A stretch of 34,396 bases of DNA. Source: SBAX01 sp964646605 (GTDB lineage: Bacteria; Planctomycetota; Phycisphaerae; UBA1845). Below the pieces are notes generated by a model that had not been told where the DNA came from, searched no databases, and saw only the letters and a program-made list of their open reading frames with translations. The translations under genes were made by a program, and so were the position numbers. Shown in pieces: positions 1 to 6,823 of the stretch (positions are counted from its first letter, which is position 1; each line of letters begins with the position of its first letter). The stretch is taken from contig CAZYEX010000127.1 in assembly GCA_964646605.1 (NCBI GenBank), positions 1 through 34,396 on the forward strand, given 5' to 3'.

Positions 1-78
1 ATCCGAAATTGGCTACGGGCCTTACCCTCAACCCATTGACCTGAGAACTCGCATGAATAGGCAGTCTGCCGATTCGAG

Positions 79-104
79 CCGCTACCGTCAGGGAGCGGTT
101 TTTT
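79..104 (+). terminator. Possible intrinsic terminator (hairpin plus T run)
   Basis: A CCGCT/AGCGG stem (79-83 with 94-98) with a 10-base loop is followed at once by six T residues (99-104). This is the form of a rho-independent terminator for a gene lying left of the window. The stem is only 5 bp, so it is weak. The same hairpin could instead belong to an interspersed repeat family; I cannot separate these. Nothing else is recognised in positions 1-230, and no ATPase partner for the following permease is visible there. Confidence 0.4.
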
Positions 105-230
105 CGGGGAAACGCCCCGCTTCCTCACGGGCGCGGCTCTGAAAAAAAGCCTTTCACGCACGATCTGAGCCCCGATGATCGGCGCTGGATTTTCGTCTTC
201 GTCCAAGGAAGGGTACAATGAGCCGCGATC

Positions 231-1517
231 ATGCGATTTCTGAATCTCGAAACCTTCCGCCTGGGTCTCAACAATCTGCGGCTGCACAAGCTGCGGAGCC
301 TGCTGACCTCGCTGGGGATCATCTTCGGCGTGGCCGCGGTGATCTGCATGCTATCCATCAGCGAGGGCGCCTCCGCCGACGAGATGCGTATGATCCAACT
401 CTTGGGCACCAAGAACATCATCGTCAACTCCGTCAAGCCCCCGCAGACCATGGAGACCTCGCAGCGCAACACCGCCCTCGTCGAATACGGCATCACCCAC
501 GCCGACGTGTCCATCATCGAGAAGACCATCCCCCACGTCACCCACGTCGTCCCCCTCCGCACCGTCGGATTCCGCGCCAGACACGCCGACCGCCAAGCCA
601 CCCTCGACGTCATCGGCACCACCCCCAACTTTTTCGACGTGGTCAACATCAGCGTCAACCGCGGACGAGCGCTGAGTTCCGAAGACACGGCCGGCAAGGC
701 CAACGTCTGTGTCATCGGCGAGCAGGTCCGCACCGAACTTTTCCCCTTCAAAGACCCCCTCGGCGAAGCGATCCTCGTCGAGCGATACCCCACGGCCATC
801 CCCTTCACCGTCGTGGGCATCCTTCAGCAAGTGCAAACCGCCGGCGCCCCCGCTCGCGGCGTCGAGGAGCGAAACCTCAACCGCGAAATCTTCATCCCCT
901 TCTCCACTTCCATGTCCCAGTTCGGAGAGATCACCCGCCGCATCGGGGCCGGCTCCCGCGAACTCATCAAGATGCAATACTCCGGCCTCTACGTCACCGT
1001 CGATGACATCGAAAACGTCCTCCCCGTCTCCGACATGGTCGGCCGCGTCTTCGAGCACGGACATCCCAAGCTCGACTTCGAAATCAAGGTCCCCCTCGCC
1101 CGCCTGAAACTCGCCGAAAAGAAAAAACGCAACAACCAACTGACCCTCGGCTTCATCGCGGGCATTTCCCTTCTCGTCGGCGGCATCGGCATCATGAACA
1201 TCATGCTCGCCACGGTCACCGAACGCACCCGCGAAATCGGCATCCGCCGCGCCCTGGGTGCTCGCCGCAAACACATCACCGTGCAATTCCTCGTCGAAAC
1301 CGTGGTCCTCTCCACCGCCGGCGGATTGCTCGGCGTCGCCCTGGGCATGTTCGGGGCCTACGCCGTCACCACCTTCGCCGATTGGGAAACCATCGTCAGC
1401 GCCTGGTCCGTGGCCGTCAGCTTCGGACTCTCCGTCCTGGTGGGCATCTTCTTCGGCATGTACCCGGCCATGTCCGCCGCACGCCTCGACCCCATCGAAG
1501 CCCTACGCTACGAATAA
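231..1517 (+). CDS. MacB/FtsX-family ABC transporter permease
   Basis: This is a 428-residue inner-membrane permease of the MacB/LolC type. Such proteins pair with a cytoplasmic ATPase to move substrates or lipoproteins, or to drive mechanotransmission, rather than forming a classical import channel. One N-terminal membrane segment (about residues 18-40) is followed by a large periplasmic domain (about 45-300). Three C-terminal segments follow (about 306-330, 355-380 and 390-412). The protein ends in the family-typical 'AARLDPIEALRYE'. Length matches the roughly 400-residue norm. The start at 231 is chosen because the first membrane helix begins directly after it; a purine-rich AAGGAAGG lies 5' of it, rather far away. 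An ATG at 218 is in another frame. No ATPase or HlyD-like gene is in the window; a partner is probably encoded to the left, possibly beyond the hairpin at 79-104. Confidence 0.9.
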   Translation: MRFLNLETFRLGLNNLRLHKLRSLLTSLGIIFGVAAVICMLSISEGASADEMRMIQLLGTKNIIVNSVKPPQTMETSQRNTALVEYGITHADVSIIEKTIPHVTHVVPLRTVGFRARHADRQATLDVIGTTPNFFDVVNISVNRGRALSSEDTAGKANVCVIGEQVRTELFPFKDPLGEAILVERYPTAIPFTVVGILQQVQTAGAPARGVEERNLNREIFIPFSTSMSQFGEITRRIGAGSRELIKMQYSGLYVTVDDIENVLPVSDMVGRVFEHGHPKLDFEIKVPLARLKLAEKKKRNNQLTLGFIAGISLLVGGIGIMNIMLATVTERTREIGIRRALGARRKHITVQFLVETVVLSTAGGLLGVALGMFGAYAVTTFADWETIVSAWSVAVSFGLSVLVGIFFGMYPAMSAARLDPIEALRYE

Positions 1518-2520
1518 CGCCCCCGTCCCCGACCCCAATTCGACCCCAACGGGGTCGTCTACAACAGCCGTGGGCAAGTTCGCCATCGGCGGAGTATGTG
1601 TTTAGCGATTTTCGCCCCACCGGGGCGACGGAATGTAGCCAGGGGTGGAGTCCGCCGGAGGCGGACGGAACCCCTGGTCGCGTCGTCCCTCCAACCCCGC
1701 CCCGGAGGGGCGGCGGAACCATGGAAAGCAAGAACCTCGCCCTAAACACGAACTCGGCGGACGCCGCCCAGGGAACCGACGGCCCCGATGATTCACTTGA
1801 CCCTGAAGGGGTCGCATATTCGACGCGGAGTTCGGCGATTCACAATCGTTCCAGCGGTCAGCACCAGCAACGTCCACACCGCCATTTCCCAAGCGGAGAC
1901 GGCCGGGATGCCCGCCGGACCGACGGCGGCGACGATGGTCGCGTGGGGCTGCGTCGCGCCGAACGTATTCAGCCTGAAAGGCTGATCGACAATAGCCGTG
2001 GGCAGAGCGCAGCGCCGCCCACGGAACCGACGCCACAACCAACCCTCCCCCTCTCCCTCCAAGGGAGAGGGCCGGGGTTAGGGTGATGTTGCGCCGCGTG
2101 CCACTGGCAGCTCGTCTGCCAGTGCTCCGGGTGCCAAGGCCGGTTCACCCGCCAGTGCCCATCTTTACACCGGCCTCGCCGACGCTTGGGCCAAGCTCCG
2201 CAACACAAACTTTCGTGTTTCCAAGTCGCTGATCGATCGCATCCTCAAAGACCATCGACGTTCGTGATATTCATGTTCGCGCTGCTCTTGTTCGACACCG
2301 GCAATCGAGGAGTGAACCGGCTGTGCGAGCCAATGGTAACGGCAGGTGCGAGCACCTGCCCTACAAGGCCGGCGAATCGAGCACTTCGAGTACGACGAAC
2401 ACATCGCCGCCGTAACGTGCAACGGGCACGACGCGGTGGGGCACGGTCTCGCTCCCATTCCAGCCCCTGGCGCGTAATGTTCTCGACGTGCAATCCTGCG
2501 CCGGGCGGTTCCGTACGCGG
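1518..2520. repeat. Gene-free stretch packed with hairpin repeat elements
   Basis: I see no credible gene in these 1003 bases. They contain a string of near-perfect hairpins, most with three-base loops: 1612-1628 (7-bp arms), 1639-1677 (8-bp outer arms enclosing a 6-bp hairpin at 1651-1665), 1697-1713 (7-bp arms), 1969-1985 (7-bp arms, GAA loop), 2049-2071 (10-bp arms, CCA loop) and 2102-2124 (9-bp arms, 5-base loop). A further inverted repeat is listed separately at 2332-2364. From general experience these resemble interspersed non-coding repeats common in Planctomycetota and Verrucomicrobiota genomes, akin to REP/MITE elements. Short open frames in both strands come from GC-rich repeat DNA and do not look like proteins. 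Confidence 0.6.
2332..2364. repeat. 33-bp dispersed repeat, copy 1
   Basis: The core GGCAGGTGCGAGCACCTGCC (2341-2360) is a perfect inverted repeat with 9-bp arms around GA. The flanking AATGGTAAC and CTAC are also shared with a second copy at 3534-3566. The two copies bracket the exported-protein gene at 2521-3438. Confidence 0.75.
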
Positions 2521-3438
2521 CTACGGATGTGCGTCGCGGGTCGCTGGATCGGCCAACGTGTTGATTCGTAACTCAAGTTCTTGTGCTTCGAGGCTGTGTC
2601 CTAAGCGTCTCATCAAGTCCGCGCATTCCCGCAACGTCTCCAGGTAGCGAATGTCGCTTTTGTCGATAGATTCGACGAACACGGCGGCCCATTTCACCTG
2701 ATACGCCGCCACCACAAGTTCACCGCGTTCAATGGCCGCAGGAGCCTCGCGGAGATAGGACTCAAGCGTGCCGAGCAGCGCGCGGGCAAGCGCCATCGTA
2801 TCGTCAAACAGAAACTTATGGAGATCCGACTGACTCCGCAGCTCTTCGACCTCCGCACTCGTACAAGTTTGTCGAACGCCGCACGCCCCGAACTCCGGAT
2901 GGGTGATAACCTTGAAGCATCGGCGGTGATCGCGGATCGCCGCGAGGAGCGGCTCCAGCGGGACGCGCTGGGGTTGATCGGTGTAATAGGCGTCGTTGTG
3001 CTTATCTGCCCAGTCGAGGCTTGCCGGAACTCTGGGAACAACGACTTCGCCTTCGACGAGCATTTCGCCTTCACCGCCAGCTCCCATGATCCGCCAGGCG
3101 TGCGGCTCGTTGGGCGCGCCACGTGTTAAGAATAGGAGCACTCGCTGCCCGACTCCATACGGGGCCCAGCGGTGACCGCATCCCCAGTTGGCGAACTTGC
3201 GGATTTCGAGGGGCGCGGGCTCGAACGACCCGGCTACAGTCTGCACAACATCGACGCCGAAGGTCTCGGCGCGGACATCGTTGATGGCGCCGATGACGAT
3301 GAGGTCGGCGCCACCACACAGATACGACAGACGCAACGTAGAGAATTTGCCCTCGGCCGCGGCGACGACGAACAGGGGTGCCGCGACCGCGAGACAACGG
3401 TATGTCGCTTTGTGGTTCATGGATGGACTCCATCGCAT
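2521..3438 (-). CDS. Exported protein of unknown function
   Basis: This is a 305-residue protein I do not recognise. A start at residue 7 (position 3420) would give a cleaner signal peptide: a short charged n-region, then a hydrophobic stretch ending near VVAAAEG (about residues 7-30 of the long form). The mature part has alternating beta-like segments up to about residue 130, including LLFLTRGAPNE, then charged helical sequence to the end. It contains three or four cysteines (for example GWGCGHRW and FGACGVRQTC), which could form disulfides or bind a metal in the periplasm. It stands alone: the next genes on the same strand lie upstream at 3576-4189, about 140 bases away, with a dispersed repeat between. 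Real coding is supported by the export signal and normal-looking composition; function is open. Confidence 0.7.
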   Translation of the reverse strand: MRWSPSMNHKATYRCLAVAAPLFVVAAAEGKFSTLRLSYLCGGADLIVIGAINDVRAETFGVDVVQTVAGSFEPAPLEIRKFANWGCGHRWAPYGVGQRVLLFLTRGAPNEPHAWRIMGAGGEGEMLVEGEVVVPRVPASLDWADKHNDAYYTDQPQRVPLEPLLAAIRDHRRCFKVITHPEFGACGVRQTCTSAEVEELRSQSDLHKFLFDDTMALARALLGTLESYLREAPAAIERGELVVAAYQVKWAAVFVESIDKSDIRYLETLRECADLMRRLGHSLEAQELELRINTLADPATRDAHP

Positions 3439-3533
3439 AATCTTAGGGCAGCTCCTTGGGACCTGCCTTCACCGTCATCGTGCAGCGGCAGGTCGATGAC
3501 CACCCCGACCACCCGGCACGTGCGCGAACCGCG

Positions 3534-3566
3534 AATGGTAAAGGCAGGTGCGAGCACTTGCCCTAC
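3534..3566. repeat. 33-bp dispersed repeat, copy 2
   Basis: This is the same element as at 2332-2364, in the same orientation, with two base differences. The inverted-repeat core is at 3543-3562 with one mismatched pair. It lies just downstream of the small coiled-coil gene (leftward reading). Confidence 0.75.
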
Positions 3567-3575
3567 CGGGCTGGA

Positions 3576-3791
3576 TCATGATCGCGCCGCTTCGCGCCGC
3601 AAGGACTGATGCGCCTGGTAGCGGGCGATCTCCTCCTTGAACTGGTTGATGGTCCCCTTCAGCGACCGCATCGTCAGCTCGCGGACGTGCTCGTCCTCGC
3701 TCGTGTCGTTGCGAAGTTCTTCGTAGCGCAACTCCAGCCGATGGAGTTTGGCATGCGTGTTGGCCAGTTCAATGTCGTTCTTCAGGCTCAT
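3576..3791 (-). CDS. Small coiled-coil protein, second gene of nucleotidyltransferase pair
   Basis: A 71-residue, highly charged, almost wholly helical protein with heptad-like spacing (LELRYEELRNDTSEDEHVRE, then MRSLKGTINQFKEEIARYQ). No enzyme motif is visible. Its start codon overlaps the stop of the upstream nucleotidyltransferase-like gene by four bases (ATGA, 3788-3791), so the two are almost surely translated together and probably act together. The pairing of a small helical protein with a nucleotidyltransferase-fold protein resembles MNT/HEPN-type toxin-antitoxin pairs in layout. However, this protein lacks the HEPN Rx4-6H motif, so the role is inference. It could equally be a chaperone or binding partner. 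Confidence 0.75.
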   Translation of the reverse strand: MSLKNDIELANTHAKLHRLELRYEELRNDTSEDEHVRELTMRSLKGTINQFKEEIARYQAHQSLRREAARS

Positions 3792-4189
3792 GGACAGATC
3801 TCGATCATGCCTTTGGGAACGCCCGTCCGATCCGTGCCGAAGGTGACGTTCACATAATCATCAAAGTCCGCCTGTCCCACCAATTTCATCTCGAGGAAGG
3901 GCAGACCCGCGTTCAACTCCGCCTCCGCGACCGGGTCCGCTGGAAACCCGCGGCCGATCAGCAGCACGCAGTCCACGTCGTTCGGTTCCATTATATCGGC
4001 GACGAAGCTGCCATTCAAGACAATCCGCCGGACGCCTGCGCGGACTGCAAGCTGGACCATCCAGCGCACCGAATCCATCTGCACGCGGCGAAGCTCCGAC
4101 TGCCGCCCGAACCGCGCCTCGATCTCCGCGAGCGCCGCACCGTGTAGGCCCGGCGGACGGCAGCCGGATTCGTCGAAGGGTGGAATCAC
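3788..4189 (-). CDS. Nucleotidyltransferase-fold protein (DUF6932-like)
   Basis: A 133-residue protein with a minimal nucleotidyltransferase signature. GSFVADIMEPNDVDCVLL (about residues 60-77) fits the GS-x(n)-D-x-D pattern in which the acidic residues bind metal in MNT-type enzymes. The start MIPPFDESGCRPPGLH resembles the N-terminus of the DUF6932 family (recognition from memory). The start codon is GTG at 4187-4189: the codon just before it is an in-frame TGA and the next in-frame Met is some 38 codons in, so no other start fits. No good ribosome-binding site precedes it. It is the first gene of a two-gene leftward unit and overlaps the coiled-coil gene by four bases. It might be a toxin or antitoxin component, or a small-molecule nucleotidyltransferase; the substrate cannot be told. 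Confidence 0.75.
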   Translation of the reverse strand: MIPPFDESGCRPPGLHGAALAEIEARFGRQSELRRVQMDSVRWMVQLAVRAGVRRIVLNGSFVADIMEPNDVDCVLLIGRGFPADPVAEAELNAGLPFLEMKLVGQADFDDYVNVTFGTDRTGVPKGMIEICP

Positions 4190-4785
4190 TCAGTTTTCTT
4201 GCTCGGCGCTGCGCGGGATCATGTCGTTGGCCATCGATGCACCCGCCCATCCAATCCCGGCGCGCCGGCACCCCAATGATGTGGGGAACTATACCAAAAA
4301 GGTCGGGGGTGCATCCAGCCCGCCGGGGAGCAGTACCGACCTTGCGGGAGGTTCCCCGGACGAATCGGGGGCCTCTACGCCGGGGCCGCGGGCGGCAAGG
4401 GCCTCCGCGGGGTGTGACCGCTCGCCCGCCGTGCCCCCGCCGTTCTCGAACTTCGAACTTTGAACTTCGAGTTTCCTACCTCCCGCGTCCCGTCCCCACT
4501 TGCCTTGCCTGCCGCTGCCTCGCTTCGTCACCCAATCTCCAATCGAAAATCGACAATCGCAAATCGACAATCGTTGATCCCCGCCGCCTTGTTTCGAACT
4601 TCGAACTTTGAACTTCGAGTTCCCTACCTCCCGCGTCCCGCCCCCACTTGCCTTGCCTGCCGCTGCCCCGCTTCGTCACTCAATCTCCAATCGAAAATCG
4701 CCAATCGTCGATCCCCGCCGCCTTTTTTCCAACTTCGGACTTCGAACTTCGAGCTTTGAACTTCCCCCGCTCGTTGCCCCGCGGC
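4190..4785. other. Gene-free region upstream of the nucleotidyltransferase pair
   Basis: About 600 bases without a credible gene. The part nearest the nucleotidyltransferase gene (4190-4440) shows no clear promoter to my eye. The rest (about 4444-4765) is a tandem repeat described separately. Open frames here translate the repeat text itself and are not genes. Confidence 0.6.
4444..4765. repeat. Tandem repeat, period 148 bp, two full copies plus a partial third
   Basis: The phrase TCGAACTTTGAACTTCGAG begins at 4453 and again at 4601, a period of 148 bases. Between them run the shared blocks CCTACCTCCCGCGTCCCG and CTTGCCTTGCCTGCCGCTGC, plus a low-complexity tract of AATCG-type words, with only scattered differences between copies. 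A third, shortened copy of the GAACTTCGAGCTTTGAACTT part ends near 4765. Each unit mixes a TTCGAA-rich simple repeat, a unique-looking middle and an AATCGAAAATCG-rich simple repeat. A shorter relative of the TTCGAA part is found at about 25027-25048 in the nuoB leader. Confidence 0.8.
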
Positions 4786-6171
4786 TCAAGGTCTGTCCGG
4801 GGCGATGGAGAAGGACAAGGTGGCGAAGACCAGGCGCTGGAATTCCCACTCGGCATACGCGGATTCGAGCAGCGTGGCCATGTCCGGTTGGATGACAGCG
4901 TCGTGTCTCTTGCGGGCGTTGACGACCACGGTCACCGGTTGGCTGAAGTCCACCATCCCGTCAAAAAGGCGAAGTTCCACCTCCGCGATGCGCTTGGTTG
5001 CAATGGTGACGGTCTGCCCCACGACGCGCCCGGCCAGGAAGAACAACTTCTCTTGCAGCACATCGGTAATGAACGCATCGCGGTCTGCGCCGGGCGAAGG
5101 GAGGATGGACAGTTGATCGTCAGTCCATACGTCGCCGTACAGCTTGCTCGCCCGCAGCCAACCGAGATCGCCTTGGCCCAAGTAGCGAAACGAACGCCGA
5201 GCCGCCACCCCCGGACGCGGCCGCAAGGCGTTTTCAAGCCACGTCAGATCGTCGCGGATCGCGTGACCGTCCACGGTTTTCCCATGCGGCGAGTCGACGA
5301 ATGGGGTCGGCGCACCGCGCACGGGAAGTCCCGCGCCGCGTGACCAAGTCTCGATGGCGGAAAGCCGAGCATCCAGCAGCGTCGCGGTCGGGTCCGCTTG
5401 CGGGTCGGTGACAAGCGGGCGAACGCCCAGCAGCGGCGTGTGCGAAAGGTTCGGCAGGAGAATCGGCAGAAGTTGTTCGGCGTACGGCAGGCGCGGCACG
5501 GATGCCACCGTTATGACACCCGCGAAGAGATCGGGGTTGAACATCGCCGCCGTCCAAGCCGCCTCCCCGCCCCGGCCGCGGCCGAACAGAAAAACCCGCT
5601 CGCCGTCCAGAGGAAGGTTGCGCCGCGCTTCGCGGAGGATCGCTCGAAGATCACGCGCCGCCTGCGGGTGCTGATGAAACCCGCCGCCGATGGGACGGTC
5701 GAGGACCGCCAAGAAGCACCCCTCACAAAACGCGGGACCGAGCGAGGTGATGGCCCGTTCGAGGGCGAGGTCGTGATGGCCCATCTCGTCGACATCCGGC
5801 AAACAAAGAACCAAAGGTCGCGCGCGGTCGGGAGCCGGGTTCTTGAATCCTCTCCACCACACCTTCACCGTCTCCGCAGATTTCGTGGGCAGGGAAAAGA
5901 AATCCGCCACGGGAAGCGGCGACCACAACTTCGCCGCCCTGACCGATGCCGCAACCTGCTCGACGGAGTTCCCCGACGCAGTACGAATCTCAGCGACCAG
6001 CCCTCGGCGCTGCTCGTCCTCAACCGTTTGGAAATACGATTGAACCAGTCGATCGAGTTGGCCTCGCCCGGACGGAACGTCGTTCGCAACCTCCGCGCGC
6101 GGCTGACCGTGAACACCCCCAAGTGAACCAAGTACCCAACCTCCAACCCACCAGCGAACCGAGCGGTACAT
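4786..6171 (-). CDS. Exported alpha/beta-hydrolase-like protein lacking the catalytic serine
   Basis: A 461-residue protein with an alpha/beta-hydrolase core. The strand/nucleophile elbow reads VFLFGRGRGGEAAW (DNA near 5550-5590), where the usual G-x-S-x-G would be; the serine position is Gly. A His-containing segment (PIGGGFHQHPQAARDLRAIL) precedes it, as in oxyanion and cap regions of esterases. A C-terminal beta-rich domain (about the last 110 residues) contains VDFSQPVTVVVNARKR, similar to the beta domain that follows hydrolase cores in other planctomycetal proteins. The start at 6171 is preferred over a longer frame from 6354: GGGAG lies 5 bases upstream, and the new N-terminus (MYRSVRWWVGGWVLGSLGGVHG) is a plausible signal peptide. 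As it stands, esterase or peptidase activity is doubtful; it may bind or scaffold. The gene is transcribed alone, divergent from nusA. Confidence 0.8.
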   Translation of the reverse strand: MYRSVRWWVGGWVLGSLGGVHGQPRAEVANDVPSGRGQLDRLVQSYFQTVEDEQRRGLVAEIRTASGNSVEQVAASVRAAKLWSPLPVADFFSLPTKSAETVKVWWRGFKNPAPDRARPLVLCLPDVDEMGHHDLALERAITSLGPAFCEGCFLAVLDRPIGGGFHQHPQAARDLRAILREARRNLPLDGERVFLFGRGRGGEAAWTAAMFNPDLFAGVITVASVPRLPYAEQLLPILLPNLSHTPLLGVRPLVTDPQADPTATLLDARLSAIETWSRGAGLPVRGAPTPFVDSPHGKTVDGHAIRDDLTWLENALRPRPGVAARRSFRYLGQGDLGWLRASKLYGDVWTDDQLSILPSPGADRDAFITDVLQEKLFFLAGRVVGQTVTIATKRIAEVELRLFDGMVDFSQPVTVVVNARKRHDAVIQPDMATLLESAYAEWEFQRLVFATLSFSIAPDRP

Positions 6172-6407
6172 GTGTGCTCCCGACCTACGCGGCCTCCGAC
6201 TTCGGTGTTGCATACCCCGATCCCGTGTCGATGGTGCCCTCGTTTTATGCAAGCAGGTTACCGAATCGTGGGGATCGCCTCGACCAGCCCCGCAGATGAC
6301 AAATCCTGGCGGACTACCGACATTAGGATAATAAAAGAACTGTAACTGAATCAACTTCGACTGACGACAGGAACTGCGTTCGTCTCCGGGCGCGGTGGGC
6401 TATTGGA
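6172..6407. other. Divergent intergenic region between hydrolase-like gene and nusA promoter
   Basis: No gene is seen. An AT-rich patch at about 6323-6355 contains a leftward TTGATT (6349-6354) and TATTAT (6328-6333) separated by 15 bases. This could be a weak promoter for the hydrolase-like gene, though the spacing is short and the leader would be about 150 bases. Confidence 0.35.
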
Positions 6408-6435
6408 TTGACACCGGCCCCCTGCATCCTACAAT
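6408..6435 (+). promoter_or_regulatory. Predicted sigma70-type promoter of the nusA-infB operon
   Basis: A perfect TTGACA (6408-6413) is followed after 16 bases by TACAAT (6430-6435), one mismatch from the consensus -10 box. It reads toward nusA, which begins about 390 bases downstream. Confidence 0.6.
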
Positions 6436-6442
6436 CCGCTTC

Positions 6443-6823
6443 GTCTTTTCGCGGCTCGATGGCGGCTCGTCCGCCCTGGCCGCGCACGAGGTTTCCGCGC
6501 CGTCGTAGGTTGTCGGCCCCAAGGCGATGTTACCCGAACCTTGCGGGGTGATCGGCGCGGGGAATGTTTGGGGATGGTCGCAATGACCGTGGAAGCGTTA
6601 TCACGTGGTCGCTCGAACCGTGCGAAGTGACGCAATTGGGCACGGGCCGCCCGGGTTTGGGGCGGGAAGTCGCCACGCCGGACGGAGTCGGACGATGAAC
6701 TAAGAGCCGTCGACTGCCGTTGGCCTGGATTTTTGGGCTTCCGCGTGGGAAGGCAGTTTGCGCCCACGCTTTTTTTTGGCCCGCGGGCGGGCGACCCGAC
6801 AGAGGGTCTCGAACAAGGACGTC
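6443..6823 (+). other. Long leader of the nusA operon, no gene seen
   Basis: About 380 bases lie between the predicted transcription start and nusA. I find no rimP, no tRNA and no convincing small gene here. A run of eight T residues at about 6771-6778 sits in the last 55 bases, and short GC-rich inverted repeats are present (for example around 6638-6665). A structured or regulatory leader is possible but not shown. Confidence 0.4.

Noticed and set aside
214..219. TACAAT as a -10 box for the ABC permease
   Set aside because: Transcription would start within a few bases of the ATG at 231, leaving no ribosome-binding site, and no -35 box is present.
1602..2042. 146-residue minus-strand frame
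   Set aside because: It runs through hairpin repeats and has no protein-like signature; frames of this type are often mis-annotated in repeat-rich genomes.
4460..4760. Short plus-strand frames rich in SNFEL and PRPxPTCLACRC words
   Set aside because: They translate the tandem repeat itself and repeat with its 148-bp period.
4444..4765. CRISPR array
   Set aside because: The units are 148 bp, near-identical along their whole length, without unique spacers, and no cas genes are present.
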